Origin: Nibrella saemangeumensis
Lineage (GTDB): Bacteria > Bacteroidota > Bacteroidia > Cytophagales > Spirosomataceae
Direction: 5' to 3'
Assembly (NCBI RefSeq): GCF_039541915.1
Contig: NZ_BAABHD010000084.1
Location: 248,001 to 312,000 of the forward strand
DNA: 64,000 nucleotides
Shown: positions 46,201 through 52,463 of the stretch, in pieces
How positions within the stretch are numbered: the first letter of the stretch is position 1
How the letters are laid out: every line of letters starts with the position of its first letter
Program-made: the position numbers and the translations under genes
The notes under the pieces: generated by a model
What the model was told of the DNA's origin: nothing
What the model saw: the letters and a program-made list of their open reading frames with translations, nothing else
Database searches by the model: none

Positions 46201-46722
46201 ATCTGTGCTGCCAAACCAAAGTACGCCGTTATTGTCTTCAGCAATCCCTTCTATCGCTCCTTTGCCCATGCTGTTTGGGTTGTTCGGATGATGAGGATAT
46301 CTCTTCCAGACGCCGGTTTCGGGGTTAAACGAATTTACACCACCCCCACCCCCAGTACCTATCCATATCAGACCGGTGTGGTCTTCGAAGACTGCCATGG
46401 CATTATTATCACCTAAACTGTTGGTGTCCCGTGGATCATTCTGGTAAAGGGTCATGGTGTAGCCATCATATTTATTTATCCCATCCTGGGTCGCAAACCA
46501 GATGAACCCCTGTCTGTCCTGCATCATACCAAACGCTGTATTGTTTGACAAACCCTGTTCAAAGCCAAGCCATTCGAACTTAATTTCATTGTTTAAGTAT
46601 AGATTGTTCTTGGCAAGTTGGGCGTGTACCGTTGAGATAGTTGCTGCAGCCAGTAGAACTGAATAGCAAAGCGCTATGCTCAATGACCTAATTAACAGAT
46701 TTTTATTTGTGAAGATTAACAT
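43249..46722 (-). CDS. Two-component propeller sensor histidine kinase (no DNA-binding output domain)
   Basis: A 1157-residue protein. A signal/anchor segment at the start is followed by about 14 regulator-propeller repeats (IWFATQDG, IWIGTGGG, LWFGSTDG, IWVGTDGG and similar), forming two seven-bladed periplasmic propellers. A Y_Y_Y domain (about 755-815), a transmembrane helix (about 830-850) and a coiled coil come next. The kinase part has a HisKA-like dimerisation helix with H921 (GIAHEIQNPLNFVNN) and a HATPase domain (LYNNAFYATQ, VKDNGTGIPEEI, GTGLGLSLSYDIV). Unlike hybrid glycan sensors (HTCS) it ends after the ATPase domain, with no receiver or AraC region. No response regulator gene adjoins, so its partner is elsewhere. 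The propeller half is visibly AT-richer than neighbouring genes. Confidence 0.93.
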   Translation of the reverse strand: MLIFTNKNLLIRSLSIALCYSVLLAAATISTVHAQLAKNNLYLNNEIKFEWLGFEQGLSNNTAFGMMQDRQGFIWFATQDGINKYDGYTMTLYQNDPRDTNSLGDNNAMAVFEDHTGLIWIGTGGGGGVNSFNPETGVWKRYPHHPNNPNSMGKGAIEGIAEDNNGVLWFGSTDGLTSYDPQKNLFHQYVHKPEDKSSLVNNRVFSICKDEKGRLWIGTGDGLDLYNPGENSFIHITGDAKDSVALKNSIVHHIFKDNKGQIWLSTLNHGLIVLDPDTRKCIKHFYDNPEDANDLGNNFIYTTTQDKTGNFWISASNGLFRHDPLTGQFTLYKDKEFLPELETLGHCILVDNAGLVWLGTTGRGAVYFSPIQRKFYRYLHEATSLFGSGSNQIAAILKSQKNLVYILTNRNLLQFQPQKKELTLLYEPDNIKNDKSDSYFAAACEEKPGVFWLGTSQHGIIQFDSHTGKVINFKNDPKDPSSIASNNVDVLFKDRNNTIWVGTDGGNLQYYDGKQKKFIRYDFHLKKRNAEFYPGIRFIYEDKEGMLWVAIHSGFFSTGGGGLYRIDRKKRMVVHYYYKPNDPHSLSNNSATCIYEDQQGFIWLGTYGSGLNKLNPKTGKFTTYTKGNGLQSNTIHAISGDKAGNVWILAKEGITRLNTQTLQTTRFTYTDGLAGSPSGVLIAGFQTGNATLQDPTDGTIYFGSNNGFTVFHPDRIQQNRYKPAVAITQFKVKDHPYPITGKEITLSYDKNFFDIDFVALSFLSATKNQYAYQLAGLDADWIYNGTGRTARYTDVKHGTYTFRVKAANSDGVWNEQGASIKVVVLPPWWYTWWAYTIYAILFAGGIWSYIQYRSRELRRENRRLEDKVAARTEQIQHQKEEIESQRDNLEQTLAELKTTQAQLIQKEKMASLGELTAGIAHEIQNPLNFVNNLAEVSTELVEELEEEIRAGRAEDALEITEDLRETLEKVNHHGKRADSIVKGMLQHSRTSSGEKQPTDLNALADEYLRLAYQGLRAKDKTFNADLRLNLDPNLGQVAMAPQEIGRVLLNLYNNAFYATQQKAKLADHDYQPQIEITTHAQDCKVALRVKDNGTGIPEEILNKIYQPFFTTKPTGQGTGLGLSLSYDIVTKGHNGEMKVESQEGLGTEFSIYLPVTG

Positions 46723-47193
46723 ATTATCATAAGATAAGTCAACAAATCATTTTACAAACGAGAGCAGAACTTGGAGTAGCCTTTTAAATGGTATCAGTTT
46801 AAGAAGTCGCTGTTCAATAGAGATTATTGTCACGTGAATAAAGCACTTGTACTTATGAATTATCTTGGACGGAATTGAATTATATCAAACTAATATAGGC
46901 GTTTTTAAAGAAAAATGCCATCCGTGATTTATTTTTCGGTCGTATAAATTCAGATCTTAGTCCATATTTCTTAGAAGATGTGCGGAGTACGTCCTTTCTT
47001 CGTAAATTGCAGCGCTTCAACACTTCATCAACCGACCTGATTCACTATTGGGCCGGTTTTTTTGTACCTAACCCGGAATTAACTGGGCATTCCAAACATG
47101 TTTTCAGTCAGGTCAAAAATATCCGGCATGGGATGGTGAATTCCCTGGTCTATACGTCTTTTCCCCGATAACAACCACTACCCAATTACCTGT
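46723..47193. other. AT-rich intergenic region, 471 bases
   Basis: Divergent space between the propeller kinase and gapN-like genes. A plus-strand frame at 46980-47171 encodes nothing recognisable. Around 47029-47063 an imperfect ACCGACC...GGGCCGGT stem followed by TTTTTTT could be a weak plus-strand terminator. No clear promoter was identified. Confidence 0.5.
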
Positions 47194-48819
47194 ATGATTG
47201 ATTTCTTACCGCAGTTGCAAAATCTGTTTCCCGAAGAGAGCCAGATTCCTGAGGAGTTCCGGATTGAGCCCGTTCACCAGCGCGAGTTCCTGATTAACGG
47301 CGAGATGCGGACCTGGAACGGTCCCACTGTAGACGTCTTCTCGCCGGTCCATGTAAAAACCGCCAATGGCCTGGAGCGTAAGCTGATCGGCAGTTATCCC
47401 ATCACAACGGATGCCGAGGCTATGGAAGCGCTCGATGCCGCCGTAGCCGCCTACGACAACGGCCGGGGCGAATGGCCCACCATGTCGATCGGCGACCGCA
47501 TCAACTGCATGGAGAACTTCATCGGGAAGATGCTGGAGCGGAAGAAACAGATTGTCGACCTGTTGATGTGGGAAATCGGTAAGACGCTCGGCGATTCCAC
47601 CAAGGAGTTTGACCGGACGGTGGAGTACATCTACGATACCATTGATGCACTGAAAGATATTGACCGTTCCTCATCGCGTTTCAAAATCGAGCAGGGCATT
47701 ATCGGGCAGATCCGGCGGTCGCCCCTGGGCGTGGTATTGTGTATGGGGCCATTCAACTACCCACTCAACGAAACATACACGACGCTGATCCCGGCCATTT
47801 TGATGGGTAATACCATCCTGTTTAAGCCGCCCAAGCACGGTACGCTGCTGCACTACCCCATGCTGGAGGCTTTTCGCGAGTGTTTCCCCAAGGGCGTAGT
47901 CAATACCATTTATGGTCGGGGGGCCAACGTAGTGCCGGCACTGATGCAGTCGGGTAAGATCAACGTGCTCACGCTCATCGGCTCCAGCCGGGTGGCCGAT
48001 CAGTTGAAGAAAATGCACCCGAAGGTAAACCGCCTGCGGGCCGTATTGGGGCTCGACGCCAAGAACGCCGGTATCATTCTGGAAAACGCCGATCTTGAAC
48101 TTGCGGTAAAAGAATGTATTCTGGGTTCGTTGTCGTTTAACGGGCAGCGTTGTACGGCTATCAAGATTATCTGGGTACACCGGTCGGTGGCCGACCAGTT
48201 TCTGAGCCGGTTCTGCGAAGAAGTTAATAAGTTAAAGCCGGGTATGCCCTGGGAAAAAGGAACGCAGATTACTCCGCTGCCGGAGCCGAACAAGCCGGCG
48301 TTTCTGACCGAGTGCATTGAGGATGCCGAAGCGCAGGGTGCCCAGGTGCTGAACGACGGCGGGGGCATTGTTGAAGCTTCGTATTTCTCCCCGGCCGTGG
48401 TGTATCCAGTAGCGAAAGGGATGAAACTTTATCGCGAAGAGCAGTTCGGTCCGGTGGTGCCGGTGGTGCCGTTCGACGATATTGAGGAGCCCATCGAATA
48501 CATTATTGAATCGGATCACGGGCAGCAGGTGAGTATTTTTGGTACCGATACCGATCAGCTGGCCCGGCTGATCGATCCGTTGGTGAACCAGGTGAGTCGT
48601 GTGAACATCAACGCCCAGTGCCAGCGTGGTCCCGATACGTTCCCCTTCACCGGTCGCAAGGATTCGGCGGAAGGGACGCTGTCGGTGGAAGATGCCCTGC
48701 GCTCCTTCTCGATCCGGACCGTCGTAGCTACGAAAGATACGGATAGCAACAAAACGATTCTGAACGAGATCATTAGTGACCACAAGTCGCAGTTTTTGTC
48801 GACGCATTATATTTTCTGA
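47194..48819 (+). CDS. NADP-dependent non-phosphorylating glyceraldehyde-3-phosphate dehydrogenase-like (GapN, ALDH family)
   Basis: A 541-residue cytoplasmic enzyme of the aldehyde dehydrogenase superfamily. The catalytic thiol is C320 (SFNGQRCTAIK). The cofactor and oxyanion region is GVVLCMGPFNYPLNETYTTLIPA with KPPKHGT, and the C-terminal part has EEQFGPVVPVVPF. The N-terminal 60 residues and TRTVEYIYDTI-like region resemble GapN-type enzymes, which oxidise glyceraldehyde-3-phosphate to 3-phosphoglycerate with NADP. At the usual general-base site ELGGK this protein reads VLGLDAKN with a two-residue insertion, so Asp288 may replace the glutamate. The substrate is therefore assigned by family only. 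A strong terminator follows. Confidence 0.8.
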   Translation: MIDFLPQLQNLFPEESQIPEEFRIEPVHQREFLINGEMRTWNGPTVDVFSPVHVKTANGLERKLIGSYPITTDAEAMEALDAAVAAYDNGRGEWPTMSIGDRINCMENFIGKMLERKKQIVDLLMWEIGKTLGDSTKEFDRTVEYIYDTIDALKDIDRSSSRFKIEQGIIGQIRRSPLGVVLCMGPFNYPLNETYTTLIPAILMGNTILFKPPKHGTLLHYPMLEAFRECFPKGVVNTIYGRGANVVPALMQSGKINVLTLIGSSRVADQLKKMHPKVNRLRAVLGLDAKNAGIILENADLELAVKECILGSLSFNGQRCTAIKIIWVHRSVADQFLSRFCEEVNKLKPGMPWEKGTQITPLPEPNKPAFLTECIEDAEAQGAQVLNDGGGIVEASYFSPAVVYPVAKGMKLYREEQFGPVVPVVPFDDIEEPIEYIIESDHGQQVSIFGTDTDQLARLIDPLVNQVSRVNINAQCQRGPDTFPFTGRKDSAEGTLSVEDALRSFSIRTVVATKDTDSNKTILNEIISDHKSQFLSTHYIF

Positions 48820-48897
48820 CGTACCCCGTACCAGCGGTGGTTCGCCACTGCGGTTTTAGTCCGTTGGTCTATCGTACCGTCCGTCGGTACGTAAATC

Positions 48898-48927
48898 AAA
48901 GCGAATCCACCCGGATTCGCTTTTTTT
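48898..48927 (+). terminator. Rho-independent terminator after the GapN-like gene
   Basis: Stem GCGAATCC / GGATTCGC (extended by AAA/TTT) with loop ACCC, then seven T residues, 79 bases after the stop. Confidence 0.9.
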
Positions 48928-48983
48928 GTGTAAGTTTCGCAGCAGCAACCAAGTCCAACCAAATCCGTCAACAGACCTGCACC

Positions 48984-49970
48984 ATGGGCCTTTTCGATTT
49001 TATCCGCAACGAATTCATCGAAGTCATCGACTGGGTCGATAACTCCACCGATACCGTCATCTGGAAATTTCCCGACAATGGCAACAACATCAAGTATGGC
49101 GCTCAACTGACCGTCCGGGAGTCGCAAATGGCGGTGTTTATGAACGAAGGGCAGATTGCTGATATCTACCCGCCCGGCCGCTATGAACTGACGACCCAGA
49201 ACATGCCGATCATGACGACGCTGCGGTCCTGGAAATTCGGCTTTGAGTCACCGTTCAAGGTTGATATTTACTTCGTCTCCACGAAGCAGTTTACCAACCT
49301 GAAGTGGGGCACGCAGAACCCGATCATCGTACGCGATCCGGAGTTCAAGCAAGTGCGGGTGCGGGCCTTTGGGGTTTTTTCCCTGCGGGTGACCGATGCC
49401 GGTAAATTTCTGAAGGAGTTTGCCGGGACAACGCCCGTGGTACGCATCAGCGATGTGGAAGGCCAGCTTCGGACGGCCATTGTCAGTACCTTCTCCGATA
49501 CGGTAGCGGAGACCAACGTGTCGGTGCTGGACCTGGCGCGGAATTACCAGGAACTGGGCGAAAAACTGCGGCCCATGCTGCAAAACGACTTTACCGCCTA
49601 TGGCCTCGAACTGACCCGATTCTACATCGAAAACACCAGCCTGCCGCCGGAGGTAGAGTCATTCCTCGACAAGACGACCCAGATGAACATGGCCGGTGAC
49701 ATGGCCCGTTTTCAGCAGTTCCAGGCAGGGATCGCCATTGAGAAAGCGGCCGAGAGTGACGGCCCGGCCGGTACTGCCGTGCTGATGGGTGGTCTGGGTA
49801 GTTTTATGAACAGTACCAATGCCGGCACCCTGCCTCCGCAACCCGGGCAGATACCCGATAAAGCGCAGATTCTGGCTCTGATTAAAGAGTTGGGAGAACT
49901 GAAATCGGCCGGTATCCTGACCGAGGAGGAGTTTACTGCCAAAAAAGCTGAATTACTGTCGAGGTTATAA
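48984..49970 (+). CDS. SPFH/band-7 domain protein with C-terminal SHOCT (YdjI-like)
   Basis: 328 residues from the ATG at 48984 (MGLFDFIRNEFIEVIDWVD). The longer in-frame extension would cross the preceding terminator. Residues about 25-240 are the SPFH domain (ESQMAVFMNEGQIADIYPPGRYELTT, FGVFSLRVTDAGKFLKEFAG). A helical 'stalk' and a SHOCT motif close the protein (LIKELGELKSAGILTEEEFTAKKAEL). Relatives are called 'virion core/YdjI-like' and are linked in Firmicutes to membrane-stress localisation. No transmembrane helix is seen. The next gene starts 8 bases after its stop and carries zinc ribbons; the two are a known pairing and probably one functional unit. Confidence 0.88.
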   Translation: MGLFDFIRNEFIEVIDWVDNSTDTVIWKFPDNGNNIKYGAQLTVRESQMAVFMNEGQIADIYPPGRYELTTQNMPIMTTLRSWKFGFESPFKVDIYFVSTKQFTNLKWGTQNPIIVRDPEFKQVRVRAFGVFSLRVTDAGKFLKEFAGTTPVVRISDVEGQLRTAIVSTFSDTVAETNVSVLDLARNYQELGEKLRPMLQNDFTAYGLELTRFYIENTSLPPEVESFLDKTTQMNMAGDMARFQQFQAGIAIEKAAESDGPAGTAVLMGGLGSFMNSTNAGTLPPQPGQIPDKAQILALIKELGELKSAGILTEEEFTAKKAELLSRL

Positions 49971-49978
49971 AAACGGGT

Positions 49979-51073
49979 ATGCATTCTGAACTAACCGATG
50001 TCGTTCGGGTGCCGTGTAAGGCCTGCGGTTCGCAACTAAGGTTCTCCGCCGATAAGCAGAAACTCAGTTGCGATTATTGCGGCAATACCGAAGACCTGCT
50101 GTTTACGAAAACCAAACTAATTGAGAATCCGCTGCCTTTCCGGCTGGAGCAGGATCGCCTGACCCAGGCACCGACGGAAGAGAAGCGTGTTTATGCCTGC
50201 CGGAACTGCGGAGCCAGAACGACCATAAACTTCGATACACCGACGGTAACCTGTGCCTTTTGCGGCTCAAAAAACGTGAACCCCGAAGCCCAGAAAACCC
50301 GGCTGATCGAACCGGCGGGCGTGTTGCCGTTCCGGATTTCCCGCGAAGGGGCGTTGCAACGGTTTAAAAGCTGGGTGGGCGACGACTGGTTCGCGCCCTC
50401 CGACCTGAAGGCCGGGGCCATGCTGGACAACCTGCACGGCATGTATATTCCCTACTGGACGTTCGACGCCTGGGCGGACTCCGACTACGAGGGTGAAGCT
50501 GGCTTTTACTACTACGTGCCGGTACAGGTTCGCGACGCCAACGGCCGCACCATCACCCAGCAGCAGCAGCGGGTTCGCTGGGAGTACCGGTCGGGAAGCC
50601 ACCAGGGTTTCTACGATGATGTGCTGCTGATGGCTTCCCAAAAGCTATCGGCGCAGGAGGGAGCCGTGCAGGAGGTCAGTCGGTACGATATGCAGGCCGT
50701 GGTCGATTATGACCCGCGCTTTTTGCTGGGCTGGGAGGCTGAGGTATACAGCATCGACCTGCCGGAGAGCGTTCGGAAAGCCGAAGAAGAAATCAGCGAC
50801 CGCGAACGCAGCGCCTGCGCCAGTCAGATGGGTGGCGATACCCAGCGCGGGCTGCGGGTAGACACCCGGCTCAGGGAGCAGACCTTTAAGCATATCCTGC
50901 TGCCGCTATGGATTTGTGCCTACGTCTACAACGGCAAAACATTTCGGTTCCTGGTTAATGGCCAAACCGGGCAGGTCGCCGGTGAGCGACCAAAGTCGCC
51001 CTGGAAAATTGCCCTGGTGGTGGTCGCCTTCCTTCTCCTGGTGCTGCTTTTATACAGTGTAGCGAATAGGTAA
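49979..51073 (+). CDS. Double zinc-ribbon membrane-tethered protein, partner of the SPFH protein
   Basis: A 364-residue protein with two zinc ribbons at the N-terminus: C13-x2-C16...C31-x2-C34 and C74-x2-C77...C92-x2-C95. A conserved beta-rich central domain follows (GVLPFRISREGALQRFKSWVG, GMYIPYWTFDAWADSDYEG, LLGWEAEVYSIDLPE). The C-terminus is one membrane helix (KIALVVVAFLLLVLLLYSV) with a tiny tail, so it is tail-anchored with the ribbons in the cytoplasm. It lies 8 bases downstream of the SPFH gene, suggesting cotranslation and a shared complex. Such proteins are annotated only as zinc-ribbon domain proteins; whether they bind nucleic acid or protein is not known. Confidence 0.8.
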   Translation: MHSELTDVVRVPCKACGSQLRFSADKQKLSCDYCGNTEDLLFTKTKLIENPLPFRLEQDRLTQAPTEEKRVYACRNCGARTTINFDTPTVTCAFCGSKNVNPEAQKTRLIEPAGVLPFRISREGALQRFKSWVGDDWFAPSDLKAGAMLDNLHGMYIPYWTFDAWADSDYEGEAGFYYYVPVQVRDANGRTITQQQQRVRWEYRSGSHQGFYDDVLLMASQKLSAQEGAVQEVSRYDMQAVVDYDPRFLLGWEAEVYSIDLPESVRKAEEEISDRERSACASQMGGDTQRGLRVDTRLREQTFKHILLPLWICAYVYNGKTFRFLVNGQTGQVAGERPKSPWKIALVVVAFLLLVLLLYSVANR

Positions 51074-51124
51074 GGAACGGGGGTATCGCTTTGCATCTGT
51101 TTATTTCACCCAAAAACTCATTTT

Positions 51125-52111
51125 GTGCTGCTAGCAGACCGGCTTCAGAAAACCTTCGACGATATACACGCCGTCCGATCTATATCCCTGCAATTGCCGC
51201 CCGGCCGCATCATGGGCCTGGTTGGGGCCAGCGGCTCGGGCAAAAGTACCCTGCTGAGCGTACTGGCCGGGCTGCTTGATGCCGATGGGGGTACGGTTAC
51301 ACTGAACGGCAAGCGGGTGCCGGGGCCGTCGGAGGTGCTGGTCGCGGGGCATAACGATATCCGGCTGGTGCATCAGGAATACCAGCTCATGCCCAATATC
51401 TCGCTGCGGGAGAATATTGCCTATGCCGTACGCTTTTATGAAAAAGAATACCAGCGGTTCCGGGTCGATGAACTGGTAAAGCTATGCCGGCTGGAAGCTG
51501 TGCAGGACCACCTGCCCCGGCAGGCATCGGGGGGCGAAAAACAGCGCACCGCTATTGCCCGCGCCATTGCTGAGAAACCGGCCGTGCTGCTGCTCGATGA
51601 ACCGTTCAGCCACCTCGATTTGCTCAACCGCACCCTTATCCGCGACCTGTTGTTCGATCTGGTCCGGCAGGAGCAGACGGCCTGTCTGTTTGTTACCCAC
51701 GACGCCACTGACGCGCTCTCCATTGCCGATGAAGTAGGTATTTTGCAGATGGGGCACCTGATTCAGACGGGTTCGCCGGTGGCGGTATACCGCAGACCTG
51801 TTACCGCCTATGCTGCCCGAATGACCGGACCGGCTAATATCATCCGCGCCAAACGCCTGAGCTCATTGGAACTCCCCGCATCGCACCATCCGGATGCCTG
51901 CTTCTGCCTGCGTCCGGAACAGATTCACCTCAGCGAAACGGGTGTTCCGGCTACCGTCACGGCGGTTTTCTTCAAGGGGAGTCATTTTGAGGTAGAGGTC
52001 GACGTAAACCGGTACGTCCGCTTACGGCTGTTAACGACTCGTGCCGAGCTTAAAGAGGGTACTACCGTACATCTGCACATTGGGGAAGAAGCTGTCTGGT
52101 GGCTAAAATAG
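51125..52111 (+). CDS. ABC transporter ATP-binding protein, PotA/FbpC-like, without permease genes
   Basis: A 328-residue ATPase starting at a GTG (MLLADRLQKTFDDIHAVRSISL). The Walker A is GASGSGKST (residues 34-42), the Q-loop is HQEYQL, the signature is ASGGEKQR and the Walker B is VLLLDEPFSHLDL; the switch His is in FVTHDATDA. The C-terminal part (about 235-328, CLRPEQIHLSETGVPATVTAVF and a TOBE-like barrel) is typical of iron, polyamine or molybdate importers. No permease or binding protein adjoins, so it either serves a remote permease or acts alone. It follows the zinc-ribbon gene by about 50 bases on the same strand. Confidence 0.88.
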   Translation: MLLADRLQKTFDDIHAVRSISLQLPPGRIMGLVGASGSGKSTLLSVLAGLLDADGGTVTLNGKRVPGPSEVLVAGHNDIRLVHQEYQLMPNISLRENIAYAVRFYEKEYQRFRVDELVKLCRLEAVQDHLPRQASGGEKQRTAIARAIAEKPAVLLLDEPFSHLDLLNRTLIRDLLFDLVRQEQTACLFVTHDATDALSIADEVGILQMGHLIQTGSPVAVYRRPVTAYAARMTGPANIIRAKRLSSLELPASHHPDACFCLRPEQIHLSETGVPATVTAVFFKGSHFEVEVDVNRYVRLRLLTTRAELKEGTTVHLHIGEEAVWWLK

Positions 52112-52192
52112 CAGGGGGCGAGGGGCAGAGGGTGTATAGCCAAACTTTAACCCGTACGTTTGGTTACTAAGGGAAATTAACCAATAAACGTT

Positions 52193-52381
52193 ATGGACAA
52201 GAAACAACACGAGGGATACAATGATCCTTTTAATGAAAATACCAAGCCACCCAGTACACTGGTAAGCATAAAAACCGAAGACGTAAAGGTGGATCCCGAT
52301 GAAATAAACGATAACTCCATGGGCGAAGAAGGCCACGGCGAAGATTACCTGGAGCGCTCTAAACGCGAGCGCAGTAAATAA
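52193..52381 (+). CDS. Small acidic hydrophilic protein, unknown function
   Basis: 62 residues, starting MDKKQHEGYNDPFNENTKPPS and ending in a basic stretch YLERSKRERSK. It has no hydrophobic core, so it is probably disordered or a partner-binding peptide. A strong terminator begins 9 bases past the stop, which supports it being a real transcribed gene. No family is recognised. Confidence 0.55.
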   Translation: MDKKQHEGYNDPFNENTKPPSTLVSIKTEDVKVDPDEINDNSMGEEGHGEDYLERSKRERSK

Positions 52382-52389
52382 GGTCGAGC

Positions 52390-52414
52390 GCCCAGCATCC
52401 CTGCTGGGCTTTTT
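52390..52414 (+). terminator. Rho-independent terminator
   Basis: Perfect stem GCCCAGCA / TGCTGGGC with loop TCCC, followed by a T-rich tract (TTTTTCTTTT), just after the 62-residue gene. Confidence 0.9.
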
Positions 52415-52463
52415 CTTTTAGGCTCCCCATCAATCTCCTCAGCAGCGCTGCTAAGTCTGCCGT

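Noticed and set aside
46980..47171. 63-codon plus-strand frame before the GapN-like gene
   Set aside because: No conserved features; the space is AT-rich leader DNA.
51125..52111. Complete ABC importer operon
   Set aside because: Only the ATPase is present; no permease or binding protein within reach.
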